Assembly (NCBI GenBank): GCA_963575745.1
Contig: CAUYUJ010019912.1
Coordinates: forward strand, 55,001-119,000
DNA from: Prorocentrum cordatum
Taxonomy: Eukaryota > Sar > Dinophyceae > Prorocentrales > Prorocentraceae
Reading direction: 5' to 3'
DNA length: 64,000 bases
How positions within the stretch are numbered: the stretch's first letter is position 1; every line of letters starts with the position of its first letter. Positions 28,888-39,699 of this stretch are shown here, one piece after another. Made by a program: the position numbers and the translations under genes. The notes beneath the pieces were generated by a model. That model was not told the origin of the DNA, did not search any database, and saw only the letters and a program-made list of their open reading frames with translations.

Positions 28888-29130
28888 GGGACGAGCCGAA
28901 GCCCCCGGGGGAGTTCATTTGGAAAAAGAACCAAAACCAAAACACAAAGGGTCTAGCACGCCAGGCACCCCTGCGATGAACGACAGGGGGCGGCGGATCG
29001 AAGACGCCTACGGCGAATCACCGCCACCCCCTGCCTTTTTGGAAGCGCCTATGTGGCCGAACGTTGAGGCCAGACCTGCCAAGCTATCGGACCATGTGTT
29101 CCCCGAATCGGTTTGGATAGCCTTCGGGGA
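28888..29130. repeat. Satellite block copy B5 with hairpin
   Basis: GACGAGCCGAAGCCCCCGGG starts the block. The hairpin 28984-29033 pairs CAGGGGGCGGCGG with CCGCCACCCCCTG, with one mismatch. Confidence 0.75.
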
Positions 29131-30317
29131 GCACGTGGGCATCTTGAAGGACATCTTGGCCGTCGGGAGGCCATTTTGACCCTTTCGGGCCTTCTTGGAG
29201 GCCGCCTTGGAGGCCTCTTGGGCCGTCTTGGGAGCCTCTTGGGGCTGTCTTGGGCGATCTTTGGGGGCACTTGGGCAATCTCGGGCCGTCGGAAGGCCAA
29301 CAAAAAAAAACAAATGCGACAATCCTTCAAAAACCCATGGGAATTCAATGATTTTGGCCTCTTCGGGCCTTCGTGGAGGCCCTCTTGGAGGCCTTCTGGG
29401 CCGTCTTGGGCCATCTTAGGGCCATCTTCGGCCGTCTTGGTGAGCTCCTGGCCCGTCTGACGCCGTCGGGAGCCGTTTGGGGGGCCCCTCTGGGCCGACT
29501 TGGGGCCCTCTTGGAATGCTCCAGGGCCGTCTTGGAGGCCCATCTTGGGCGTCTTACATGCCTCCTGGGCCGTCTAGGGGGCCTCTTGGGGCCGTCTTGG
29601 GGGCCTCTTGGGCCGTTCTGGGGCCATCTTGGAGGCCTCTCGGGTGATCTGTGGGCGATCTTTGGGGGCTCTGGGGCCGTCTCGGGCCGTCGGAAGGCCG
29701 AAGAGAAGCAAATGTCAAAATCCTTCAAAAACCGTAGGGGAACTCAGTGTTTTTGGCTTCTCCTGGCCTTCCTGGAGGCCCTCTTGGAGGCCTCCTGGGC
29801 CGTCTTGGGCCAGCTTCGAGCCAACTTCGACCATCTTGGTGGGTTCCTGGCCCGTCTGACGCCGTCGGGAGCAGTCTTGGAGGCCTCTCTGAACCGACTT
29901 GGGGTCCTCTTTGGGCGCTTCGGGGCAGTCTTGGGGCCGTCTTGGGGGCCTCTTGGGCCGTCATGGGGCCCTCTTGGAGGCCTCGTGGGCGATCTTGGGG
30001 CGATCTTGGCGGCCTCGTGGGTCATCTTGAGCCGTCGGGATGCCGAGAAGAGGCAAACGCCAAGATCCGTCAAAAACCCACGGCAAGGAAATCAATGATT
30101 TTGGCCTCTTCGGGCCTTCCTGGAGGAGCTCCTGGAGCGTCTGGGAGGCCCCTTGGGGGCCCCGTGGGCCGTTTTAGGCCATCTTGAGGCTATCTTGGGC
30201 CGTCTCAGGTGCATCTTGGGCTGTCTTGGAGGCAGATTGGGGCCATCTTGGCCGTCTTGTAAGCCATCTTGGGGCCGTCTAGGGCAGGAAAACCGTTTGC
30301 AACCAGGTCTTCCGAGT

Positions 30318-30570
30318 GGCCGGCGGGATGGCCGGAGCCACAGGGGGGGTCCTTTGGAAAAAGAACCGAGGATTCAGCACGCCAGGCACCCCTGCGATAC
30401 ACGACAGGGGGCGGCGGATCGAAGACGCCTACGGCGAATCACCGCCAGCCCCTGCCTTTTTGGAAGCGCCTATGTGGCCGAACGTTGAGGCCAGACCTGC
30501 CAAGCTATCGGACCATGTGTTCCCCGAGTCGGTTTGGATAGCCTTCGGGGAGCACGTGGGCATCTTGAAG
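30318..30570. repeat. Satellite block copy B6 with hairpin
   Basis: Very close to B5 over its second half. The hairpin 30405-30454 has one stem mismatch (CCGCCAGCCCCTG). Confidence 0.75.
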
Positions 30571-31860
30571 GTCATCTTGGCCGTCGGGAGGCCATTTTGA
30601 CCCTTTCGGGCCTTCTTGGAGGACGTCTTGGAGTGCTCTTTGGCCGTCTTGGAGGCCATCTTGAGCGTCTTGGAGACCCCTTGGACCTCTTGGGGCCGTG
30701 TCTTGGGCCTCTTAGGCGATCTTTGGGGGCACTTGGGCCGTCTCGGGCAGCCGGAAGGCAGAAGAACTGCAAATGCCAAAATCTTTAAACAAAATCATGG
30801 GAAATCAATGATTTTGGACTTTTCGGGCCGTCCTGGAGGCCCTCTTGGAGGCGTCTTGGGCCGTCTTGGGCCATCTTAGGGCCATCTTCGGCCATCTTGG
30901 TGGGCTCCTGGCCCGTCTGACGCCGTCGGAAGCCGTTTGGGGGGCCTCTATGGGCCAACTTGGGGCCCTCTTGGAATGCTCCAGGGCCGTCTTAGAGGCC
31001 CAGCTTGGGCGTCTTACATGCCTCTTGGGCCGTCTAGGGGGCCTCTTGGGCCATTCTGGGGCCATCTTGAAGGCCTCTGAAGCGATCTTTCGGCGATCTT
31101 CGGGGGCTCTTGGGCCGTCTCGGGCCGTCGGAAGGCCGAAAAGAAGCAAATGTCAAACTCCGTCAAAAACCAATGGAACATCAATGCTTTGGGCCTCTTC
31201 TGGCCTTCCTGGAGGCCCTCTGAGGGGCCTCTTGGGCCGTCTTGGGCCAGCTTCGAGCCAACTTCGGCCATCTTGGTGGGTTCCTCGCACGTCTGACGCC
31301 GTCGGGAGCTGTCTTGGGGGCCTTCTGGGCCGACTTGGGGCGCTTCGGGGCCGTCTTGGAAGCTATCTTGGGCGTCTTGGAGGCCATCTTGGGCGTGTTG
31401 GAGGCCTCTTGGGCCGTCTTGGGGCCCTCTTGGGGCCGTCTTGGGGCCACTTGGGCCGTTATGGGGACCTTTGGGGGCCTCTTGGGCGATCTTGGGGGCC
31501 TCTTGGGCCGTCTTGGGCCGTCGGAAAGCCGAAAAGGCGCAAATGCCCAAATCCTTCAAACACTCACGGAAAATCAATGATTTTGGCCTTTTCGGGCCTT
31601 CCTGGAGGACGTCTTGGAGACCTCTTGGGCCGTCTTGGAGGCCTCTTGCAGGCCTGTTGGGCCGTCGTAGACCATCTTGAGGCCATTTTGGGCAGTCTTG
31701 GAGGCATCTTGGGGCCATCTTAGCCGTCTTGGAGGCCATCTTGGGCCGTCTTGGAGACGTCTTGGAGACCATCCTGGGCCATCTTGGCAGTCTTGGACGC
31801 CATCTAAGGCCAACTGGAGGAACCAGAGGCACGACGGACGCGTTTTGAGATCCTTTCCGG

Positions 31861-31952
31861 GTAGCCGGCGGGACGGGCCGAATCCCCAGGGGTGTTTTTT
31901 TTTTTTGAAAAAGAACCAAAACCAAGAGCCATATAGTTTGGCACGCCGGGCA
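31861..31952. repeat. Satellite block copy B7, left part, interrupted
   Basis: CCGGCGGGACGGGCCGAA through GCACGCCGGGCA matches the start of blocks B1-B6. It is then replaced by the foldback element. The matching continuation GGGGGCGGCCGATCGAATGA resumes at 33177. Confidence 0.65.
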
Positions 31953-33181
31953 CCCCCCTTTTGATAAATGAAAGAGCGTGTTCTACCGCTGCTGGCGGAA
32001 AACCGGGGGGGGTCACTGCCGGTTCGAACCCCTCCCCCCCCCCCTCTGGAAAACCGGGGGGGGTCACTACCGGTTCGAACCCCTCCCCCCCCCCCCAGTT
32101 CATCATGAAAAGGGGGGGGGTACTACCGGTTCGAACCGGGGGGGGGTCACTACGGTTCGAACCCCCCCCCCCCCCCCTCGAAAACCGAGTGGGGGTGCGG
32201 ACAGTGGTGAGGACGACGGTGTTGGTGGGGACAGTGGTGAGGGGACAGCGGGACAGTGGTGGGGACAGTGGGACAGTGGGACAGTGGTGGGGACGGTAGT
32301 GGTGGGGACAGTGGTGGGGACAATGGTGGGAACAGGGGGGACAGTGGACAGTGGTGGGGACGGTGGTGGTGGGGACAGTGGTGTGGGGACAGTGGGAATG
32401 AGGTGGAAACAGTGGGACAGTGGAGGGTACAATGGTGGTGGGGACAGTGGTGAAGGCGGTGGCGAGGACGGCGGTGGGACAATGGGACAGAGGTACAGTG
32501 GGGACAGTGGTGGGGACAGTGGGGACAGTGGTGGGAACAGTGGGACAGCTCAGTGGGACAGCGGAGGAGTCAGTGGGACAGTGGGGACAGTGGGGATAGT
32601 CGGGCAGTGGTTGGGGCCGTGGAGACAGTGGGGAGAGTGGAACCGTGGTGGGAACAGTGGTGGGGACAGTGGGGACAGTGCGACAGTGGTGGGGGCACTG
32701 GTGGGGACAGTAGGGACGGTGGTGGAACCAGTGGGGACAGTGGTGGTGAGGACAGTGGTGCTGGGAACAACAGTGGGGGATGTGATGCGGACGGTGGTAG
32801 GGACCGGGAGTCGTTTGCTGGCGGTGCGTGGGGGGGGGGGGTCGAACCGGTAGTGACCCCCCTCCGGTTTTCGAGGGGGGGGGTTCGAACCGGTGGTGAC
32901 CCCCCTTGGTTTTCCAGATCCGGAGGGGGGGGGGGGGGGAGTGGGTTCGAACCGGTAGTGACCCCCCCCGGCTTTCGAGGGGGAGGGGGGGGGGGGAGGG
33001 TTAGGGAGGGGGGGGGGGGTTTTGCTGGGGGAGGAGGGGGGGGGGGTCCCAGCCGGGGGGGGGGGGGATTTTCGGAGGGGGGGGGGGGGGCGACCCCCGG
33101 GCTCCGGAGGAAAAGGTTGCCAATTTTCCACAGCAAAGCGGCGGTGGTGGAGCACGCTTTCTCTGATAAATCAAAAGGGGG
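31953..33181. mobile_element. 1.23-kb foldback element carrying a GGGGACAGTGGT minisatellite
   Basis: The ends are inverted repeats: CCCCCTTTTGATAAATGAAA with AGAGCGTG on the left, and CACGCTTTCTCTGATAAATC with AAAAGGGGG on the right. Inside, three to four GGTCACTACCGGTTCGAACC copies with poly(C) on the left (31998-32175) face inverted copies with poly(G) on the right (32835-33110). The centre is a GGGGACAGTGGT-type minisatellite. It appears to interrupt satellite block B7. Long homopolymer runs may be assembly-sensitive. Confidence 0.75.
32200..32800. repeat. GGGGACAGTGGT minisatellite
   Basis: Degenerate 12-15-bp words (GTGGTGGGGACAGTGGGACA) fill the centre of the foldback element. Confidence 0.9.
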
Positions 33182-33239
33182 CGGCCGATCGAATGACCTT
33201 CGGCCTATCCTGCCACCGTGCCTGGGCTGTGGGTACGCA

Positions 33240-33860
33240 GCTTATTGAATGTTCGTTCGGATCTCGTGGGAGGCCTCTCGAGGGCCTCTTGGAGGCAGTT
33301 CGGAGGCGTCTTGGGGGCTGTTTGGGGGCCTTTGGGGGGCTCTTTTGGGCCTCTTGGGGGCCTCTTGGGGGCCTCTTGGGGTCTCCTGCCTCTTGGGGCC
33401 TCCTGGACGGCTCGTGGGGCGGAAGACTTGGATTTTCGGTTCGTGTTCTCTCTCTGAGTCTTCTTTTGGGGCCGTCTTGGGGCCCTCTTGGGCCCTCTTG
33501 GGCCGTCTTGGGCGCCTCTTGGGCCGTCTTGGGGCGCTCTTAGGCCGTCTTGGGGCCCTGTTGGAGGCCACTTGTGCAGTTTTGTGGTTGTCTTGGGGGC
33601 CTTTTGTGCCGTTTTGGAGCGCTGGAAAGCCGAAAAGGCGAGAACGCCTATACCCATCAATCTCATTGATTTGTGCCTCTTGGGAGGCCATTTGGGGGCC
33701 TCTTGGGTCGTCTTGGAAGCTCCTAGGGACATCCTGAAGCCATCTTGGGCGTCTTGGGCCGATCTTTGGGCGTCTCGGGATTATCTTGGGCCGTCTTGGG
33801 GGCCTCAGAAGGGGCTCTCTGGGGCCGATCTGGGGCCTTCTCTTGGCCCTGGAAAACATG
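33240..33860. repeat. CTTGGG satellite, forward
   Basis: The same degenerate satellite as 22.4-31.9 kb, including a diverged GGAAAGCCGAAAAGGCGAGAA module near 33627. Its left edge (CCACCGTGCCTGGG) is shared with 51620-51645. Confidence 0.85.
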
Positions 33861-34029
33861 TTCTGCGACAACACTTCCGGGAACCGCGGTTTGGGTCAAG
33901 GGTTTAGGGTCTACAAGCTCTGCCGCAGCTGATCCCCTCCTGCCTAGGAGCCCACCTGCGGTGGCTGCCAGTCCCACCCGCAAACCACCCGACCATAAAG
34001 ATCATCTCTCCCCTCGTTGCACGTACAAC

Positions 34030-34190
34030 GAATGGGAGCGCTTGGAAGCGCATGGGAGCGCCTGGGAGCGCTGGGAGCGCTTGGGAGCGCCTGGGACGCT
34101 TGGAAGCGCCTGGGAGCGCTTGGGGGCGCCTGGGAGCGCTTGGGAGCGCCTGGAGCGCTTCGGAGCGCCTGGGAGCGTTGTGAGCGCCTG
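34030..34190. repeat. GGGAGCGCYT minisatellite
   Basis: About 14 degenerate 8-12-bp units of the type GGGAGCGCCT and GGGAGCGCTT. Confidence 0.9.
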
Positions 34191-34339
34191 AAACGTCATG
34201 GAAGTCATGTTGTAAAAATAGGATTCTGCGACAGCGGCGCACTTGGTAAGGAAAGTCTCATAGATGTATGAGCGCACACTCTGAACATTTTATTGAATCG
34301 CTTCGCTCACTCCGCCGGCCCATTTCGCATGACTCAGCC

Positions 34340-34890
34340 TGTTGGGGCCGCTGGGGGGCCTCTTCAGCGTCGCTTGGGGGCCTCCTGAGGGCCTCTTGGG
34401 GGCTTTTGGGGCCTCTCAGGGGCCTCTTGAGGCCTCCTGGGGGCTTCTTAAGGCCGAGGGTTCGAAGTTTTGTTTTGTGCTCCCCCTTTGGGGCATCGCT
34501 TGGGGCCCTCTTGGGCCCCTCTTGGGCCGTCTTGGATGCCTCTGGGGCCGTCTTGGAGCCCTCTTGGGCCATCTTGAGGCCTTTTTGGGAGCTTCTTGGG
34601 CCCTCTTGGGGCGATCTTGGGGGCCTCTTGGGCCGTCTTGGGGCGTCGGGAAGCCGAAAAGATGGATACGCCAAAATCTGCCCAAAACCTAAGGAAAAAT
34701 AATGAATTTTGCCTCTTGGGGCTCTCTGGGGAGTGCTCTTGGAGGCCTCTTGGGGCGTCTGGGGGCCATCTTGGGCGTCTTGGAACGATCGTGTGGCATC
34801 TCGGAAAACTCTTGAACCATCTTGGAGGGCTCTTGGCGGCCTCGTGGCCCTTCTTGGGGCTCCCTGGAGGGCCACGGGGGCGGCGCCCAG
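34340..34890. repeat. CTTGGG satellite, forward
   Basis: Satellite with the GGGAAGCCGAAAAGATGG module at 34649. Just upstream, TTTATTGAATCGCTTCGCTC (34288) is shared with 51401. Confidence 0.85.
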
Positions 34891-36550
34891 GAGGAAAACC
34901 ATGTCTGACCCGAGTCTGCCGGGGATCGCCCGGGGTACTTTTCGTCCGGAGACCCCCACGGGCCGCCCCGCGCGCGCGAAGTAGAAGTATTATTTAGCAG
35001 TTGCCGGAGATCTTAGCACGCCTCTGGCCCGCTGGGCCGGCGAATTTTTGCAAGGGATGGCGAGGGTTGACGTCCGCGGACGCGCATTTGTATTGTGAAT
35101 CGCAACGCATTATGCACGCATGATCAGGAAATCCTTTTTATTTCCAGAGGGATGGCTAGGGTTTACGTCCGCGGACGCGCATTTGCATTGTAAATTGCAG
35201 TGGATTATGCACGCATGATCAGGAAAGAATGTTTTTTTTGCAAGGGCTGGTGCCGGTTTACATGCGGGGTCGTATGTGACCGTATGTACCCGTATGTGCC
35301 CGCATGTGCAGAGTTTTTCGGCGCTCGGGGCTTAGTAATTATAGGATTAAGAATTTAGGGTTTAGGGTCTCTTAGACTCGCAGCCTGTTGGGCGTGTCCC
35401 ACCCACCCATGACCCAAGACATGTTGATCTCAAAACGACGACGGTGTTGTCTCCACACCGTGTCGCTGGCGCTGGGCCGAGCCCTCCACCGCGTCACGGC
35501 GGAATCGTAGCGATGCGTTGAGTCCCGGCTTGCGCCGTTCACCACCGCCGCCCACCGCGGCGCCCCCAGAAAAGCGCCGACGAGGCGCAGCTGCGCCTTC
35601 CTCCGGGGGCTTCTCGGCGAGAGGCTCCCGAAGGAGGGGGGCTTCTGGGCGGCCGTGGTCGTCCTGCCGCGCTGGTTCCGTGGCGCTTGAGCGCGCCGCG
35701 GAGTGTCAGCGCGACGGGGCGGCCATGGCCGCTCGGAAACCCAGCGGGCCATCTCCAGCCTCCACGGGGCGGCCCCTGGGGAAGGGCATGGGGGCGGCGC
35801 TCAACCCGAAAGGGTCGAGGTCGCGCCCGCACCTTTCGCAAAGGACTAACGACGCCATGTCTGGCATTCCGATGCCAGCATCTCCTCCCAGAACGCCACT
35901 CCTGGCATTCCGAGGCCAAGAATCCGCGTGAGGGGTGCGCCGAAATGGGGGGCGGCATAAAGGGGCGCCGAAGGGCGGTCGTGAGAGCTCCAGGACTAAA
36001 CTATTCATAGGCTCTTAGTTCTTAGGGTTTAGGGTTTGGGCCCCAGGGGCCGCGGGGGCCTCCGGGGCCAGATCTCGCAACGCGGGGTCTGGGCCCCCAG
36101 GGGTGGAGATTGCGGCTTCGAGGAGAAGGCGCAGGACCCGAGGGCGCGCCCACTCCGTGCCCCGTGGCACGGTCAGCTCGACCAATCTCGACGGAAGTTC
36201 TGCATAATTTGGGTCGGTTCAACATCGTTTTTTTTTCGAGATTCAACAGTTCGTTCGAGCTCTAATATTTTTCACCGTTTTCGATCTCATTCCCGCTCGC
36301 CATCTTGATCCAGGTCGACCGGGTCGATACTACTGCCAACCAGCACTCGGCGGATGGTGGCAGGAGCACGCGGTGCTGGTGACGGTCGGTATGTACGGCC
36401 GGGCGGGTCCGCCCGGGTCCCCGGGGGGGTCCGGGGTGGGGGGCTTGGAGAGGTCAGGCGGGTTTGGGAGGGTCCATGGGGGGCCCACGGGAGTCCAGTG
36501 GGGGGTTGGGGCGGGCCGGGGGAGGGCTTAAAAGTGAGGTCATGACCTCT
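34891..36550. other. Spacer with a 95-bp tandem pair, no gene recognised
   Basis: CGTCCGCGGACGCGCATTTG recurs at 35071 and 35166, with shared GGATTATGCACGCATGATCA ends, giving two ~95-bp units (35054-35245). GTATGTGACC/CGTATGTGCCC words follow at 35268-35310. Open frames at 35.4-36.0 kb have no recognisable motif. Confidence 0.5.
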
Positions 36551-36551
36551 T

Positions 36552-36630
36552 CTGCAGGGGGTGTCAGCCCCTGGGCCCCCCCCCTTCCCAAATCTGACAC
36601 CCCCTGCAGGGGTCCCTGCAGGGGGTGTCA
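36552..36630. repeat. Triple 15-bp repeat in +/-/+ orientation
   Basis: CTGCAGGGGGTGTCA occurs at 36552-36566 and 36616-36630, with its exact inverse at 36595-36609. Either pair can form a hairpin. Confidence 0.8.
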
Positions 36631-36649
36631 GTTTTGTATGGGGCGGGGC

Positions 36650-36850
36650 GGCGTCTGGTTCGGTTCCTGTCGGTTCGGTGGAGGGGGCGTCCAGTTCTGG
36701 CTCGGTCTGGCCCAGCTCGGTCCCAATTGGTTCGGTTCTGCGACAGTTCGGTTCGGTCCGGGTCGGTTTGTGAGTTCACTGTCTTGGCCCAGATCGGCTC
36801 CGTTCGGTTAACGGTTGTCGATTATCGGTTCTCGGTTCGGCTGGGCCCCT
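36650..36850. repeat. Degenerate GGTTC repeat
   Basis: GGTTCGGTTC, GGTCGGTTT and CGGTTCTCGGTTCGG words recur over ~200 bp. Confidence 0.7.
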
Positions 36851-36924
36851 TCATGTTACGAAGAGGGAAGTGGGAGGGAGGTTTTGCTGCAACATCGTGA
36901 ATGCTTTTTGGGTTTCCATTGGTC

Positions 36925-37062
36925 CTCCTCCTCGGCCTCCTCCTCCTCCTCCTCCTCCTCCTCCTCCTCCTCCTCCTCCTCCTCCTCCTACTCCTACTCC
37001 TACTCCTACTCCTACTCCTACTCCTACTCCTACTCCTACTCCTACTCCTACTCCTCCCCCCC
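36925..37062. repeat. (CTC)n followed by (CTCCTA)n
   Basis: About 60 bp of pure CTC is followed by about 75 bp of CTCCTA hexamers. Confidence 0.95.
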
Positions 37063-37488
37063 CCTACCCTTCCGCGAGCTCGGCGCTCCCCCGGCCCTCT
37101 GGGCGAGGCCACGGAGTTCTGCACCGTCATGGACCGCTTCTCCACCGAGCTGTCAGACGGCGCCCTCCCTCTCCTCCCTTTTGGGGTGACTGGCAGGGAG
37201 GAGAAGAGAAAAAGGATAAGGACAAGGACAAGGAACATAATGGAAGGAAAAAGGGCTTGAAGGAGAAGAGAGAAAGGATAAGGACGAGGACAAGGAACAA
37301 GAATGGGAGGACGAAGGGCTGGAAAGGAGGGCAGGAAAGGGCAGGCAGGATGGTGTAAGGCTTCGGGCGGCGTACAGACAGCGCCCCCAGCTGGCACCGC
37401 GAGCAGTCCGGGGCGGTCTCACCCTGCAGCGCCGCTTGCGGTTGCGCCCCGGTGCGCTGGCGCCGGGTCTGGTCGGACGGGGCTAGGA

Positions 37489-37640
37489 TTAAGTCGAGCA
37501 CGTCAGGAACATTCCCAAATAGTTTAAAAACAAATTTATGGGGACGATTTGTCGTGCTCTTCTCGCTATGATTGTTCATGTGTTGGCCATTTTCAAGTTT
37601 TCTTCCCAAGTCCGCCTGTACAGGGACATGCCCGACCTAG
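37489..37640. mobile_element. TIR element, family T copy 2
   Basis: The left end TTAAGTCGAGCACGTC and right end GACATGCCCGACCTAG are imperfect inverted repeats. GCTAGGA flanks both sides (37482-37488 and 37641-37647), a possible 7-bp target duplication. The interior matches copy 1 over AAATAGTTTAAAAAC and GGGGACGATTTGT. Confidence 0.65.
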
Positions 37641-37894
37641 GCTAGGACGAGGACAACTCCGTTCCAGAACGCTCTGGGAAGGCCGCGGCGCCCGAGACAT
37701 CCGTCAGAGCCGCCGGATCTCAAAGATTTCCGACTTGTCCTCGCCAGATTGCGTCCTCGTGTTGGTTTCGTCTCAGGTTGGGCTGTCGAGACCGCCCCGC
37801 ACTGTTCGGGGGGCCGGTTGAGGCCAGCCAGGACTGCCCGCCCTGAGATCCTGCGTCTCAGTTTTTCGAGCCGGGCGTGTTCAGCGGCAGGAAA

Positions 37895-37940
37895 CTGGGA
37901 AGGGGAGGAGGAGGAGGAGGAGGAGGAGGAGGAGGAGGAG
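37895..37940. repeat. (GAG)n tract
   Basis: Short GAG microsatellite. Confidence 0.85.
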
Positions 37941-38074
37941 CCTTCTCTCGGGCCCCTGGACCCTCACGGATCGACCCGGCTCGAAGGATGGCGCAGAGGG
38001 AGGGGGCCCAGGGCTCTGGGCGTGATTTTCTCACGGTGCTGCAGCTTTTCTCAAGGGCTCCCACGAGGGCGCGA

Positions 38075-38210
38075 AGTGAGTCGCGCTTCGCGCTTCGCGG
38101 GCCTCGTTCCTCCTCCCCCTCCTCGTCCTCCTCTCTTCCCCTTTGGGGGCGGCGCGAGAGCGCGAAGTTGTTCGCGCTTCGCGCAGCCCGAAGCGCGAAG
38201 TTGGGAGCCC
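38075..38210. repeat. GCGCTTCGCG palindrome cluster
   Basis: GCGCTTCGCGCTTCGCGGGC and its inverse GCGCGAAG / CCCGAAGCGCGAAG recur. Several overlapping hairpins are possible. Confidence 0.6.
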
Positions 38211-38947
38211 CTGTTGTTTGCTACGTCCGATCTCAGGGTGGGGCGGAGGCTGTACGTGCGCAGCCCGGAGCCTGCTGCCAGAGCGGGCGGGAGGAGCAGC
38301 TCCGTGGCCACCCCCATCTTGGCCGTGCCCAGACGTCGGAGCTTGACGTCCCCCATCCTCGTCTCCCTCGCGTTCCCCCCCAATCTTCCCCGCACATCTC
38401 CCCCCCCTGTGGCCCAGTTGCTCTTCCCTCGCCTGTGCTCTCCTTCGCTTCTCTCTTCTTCTCGCCTGCTCCCTGATCTCCGTTCACGCCGCCGTATGCC
38501 CGGCCTCATGGGAGCTACAGGAGAATCCACTGGCCAGCCAAACCTCACACTCCATCGTTGGCAGTTGCATCTTCGGGACCCCTGGTCAACAGGTCCCCCC
38601 TGGACATGGTGGCTTCCCCTGCTCTTAGCAATATCCCCCCAGTTTGATGTGGTGTGTCTTTCCGTTCGCAGCCACTGCTCCCTCGTGCTGTCAAGCGCGA
38701 CACAAGGTGCTTTCGCTCACATGGCGACGCGCAGCCAAGCCCCGTACCATGTCCCTCACCCGGTTTCACACCTACTTCGTACCTCACACCCGGAACAACT
38801 CAGGACGACTTGCTACGTATGCCTTGCACGCGTCCTGAGCCACTTGAGAGTTTTTGTTAGCGACACCGGTGTTGCCCAGCGAGCCCACACTGTGCGCAGA
38901 GGTGGGTGCATGTGGCTGCGCCCCCATGGTTTGGAGACGTCGGCCAT
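38211..38947. other. Spacer, no gene recognised
   Basis: A long frame is open on the plus strand through this region, but it is composition-driven and carries no recognisable motif. Confidence 0.35.
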
Positions 38948-38973
38948 GACCATACGCGATTGTCCTGATATGC
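38948..38973. repeat. 26-bp direct repeat, left of TIR element
   Basis: GACCATACGCGATTGTCCTG plus ATATGC, identical to 39165-39190 and directly abutting the TIR element. Confidence 0.9.
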
Positions 38974-39164
38974 TTATGTCGGGCCTGTCCCCCTACAGAG
39001 GGGGCTTTGGACGAAAAATAAAAAGTACCCAAAAATGCCCCAAAAAGGTCCAACAATGCTAAAAAATACTCCACAGACTATGTGTGGACTATTGCTTGAT
39101 TATGTTGGGGGCATGTTTTATTTTTCGTCGAAAATCCCCCTGTAGGGGGACCGGCCCGACTTAA
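38974..39164. mobile_element. 191-bp TIR element, family T copy 3
   Basis: The ends are TTATGTCGGGCCTGTCCCCC (TACA) and the inverse of TTAAGTCGGGCCGGTCCCCC (TACA). The arms extend to GGACGAAAAATAAAA facing TTTTATTTTTCGTCG, about 48 bp in all. It is bracketed by a perfect 26-bp direct repeat. It is the best preserved of the four copies. Confidence 0.8.
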
Positions 39165-39190
39165 GACCATACGCGATTGTCCTGATATGC
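39165..39190. repeat. 26-bp direct repeat, right of TIR element
   Basis: Exact copy of 38948-38973. Much longer than usual DNA-transposon target duplications. Confidence 0.9.
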
Positions 39191-39239
39191 GGGCCCGGCC
39201 CCGCGACGCAGGCCGCACACCCCACATCTACAGGGCTCA

Positions 39240-39445
39240 TTTCGATTGCCCCGATTCGATTCGATTCGATTTCGATGGATTCCGATTCCGATTCGATTCG
39301 ACTTTGGATTCCGATTTGGGTTCCGATTTCTCACTGGATGCGTACAAGCCTGCCGATTTCAGCCGATTCGATTCCTTCCGACTTGGCTGCCGATTTCCGC
39401 CGATCCGATTAATTTCGATCGCCGATTCGACTTATCGATTCGATT
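39240..39445. repeat. Degenerate GATTC pentanucleotide repeat
   Basis: CGATTCGATTCGATTTCG, GATTCCGATTCCG and related words fill ~200 bp. Confidence 0.9.
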
Positions 39446-39589
39446 CTGGGCTCTCCTGCATCTAAGACGGCCGAGCAGGAAGGCACCGCTCCGAGCGTGC
39501 ACCGCCCTGCGTGTACCGAGGCGACGCATCGCCCAATCGACTGCACAGCCCGCCCCAAGCCTCCCTCACCGCTCCTCGGCTCCCTCCCC

Positions 39590-39690
39590 CTCCTCTCCCC
39601 TTCTCCTCCTCCTCCTCCTCCTCCTCCTCTCCCCTTCTCCTCCACCTTCTCCCTCCTCCTCCTCTCCCCTTCTCCTCTCCCCGCGCCTCC
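39590..39690. repeat. (CTC)n tract
   Basis: CTC triplets with CCCTT interruptions. Confidence 0.85.
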
Positions 39691-39699
39691 AGCTGTCTC

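Larger units (their letters stand above)
22441..31952. repeat. Higher-order satellite array of CTTGGGCCGTCTTGGAGGC units (~9.5 kb)
   Basis: The base unit is a degenerate 10-25-bp word built from CTTGGGCCGTC, CTTGGAGGCCTC and CTTGGGGCC. It is organised into longer units that repeat GTCTGACGCCGTCGGGAGCC, then GGAAGGCCGAAAAGAAG...AAATGCC...ATCCTTCAAAAACC, then AAATCAATGATTTTGGCCTC. A ~250-bp conserved block with a hairpin and an adjacent GAG tract interrupts the array at least six times. Reading frames in the array are by-products of the repeat. The same satellite occurs at 33240-34900 and 51640-51890, and inverted at 42935-43470 and 51960-52260. Confidence 0.9.

Noticed and set aside
31998-32175. 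GGTTCGAACCCC as tRNA T-loops
   Set aside because: The motif fits a T-loop core, but no acceptor stem, D-arm or anticodon arm is found, and it repeats with poly(C) runs.
22441-34890. Dozens of 60-300-codon frames rich in LGRLGGLLG or RPPRRPQDGP
   Set aside because: They are by-products of the CTTGGGCCGTC satellite, occur on both strands, and shift with unit length.
35350-36040. TTTAGGGTTTAGGG as interstitial telomere repeat
   Set aside because: Only about two units at each of two places (35353 and 36015); too short to call.
37585-37600. GGCCATTTTCAAG as a third spliced-leader relict
   Set aside because: It lacks the TGGCT core and lies inside a TIR element interior.
37749-39062. 437-codon plus-strand frame
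   Set aside because: It crosses a GAG tract and a TIR element, has no recognisable domain, and is explained by base composition.
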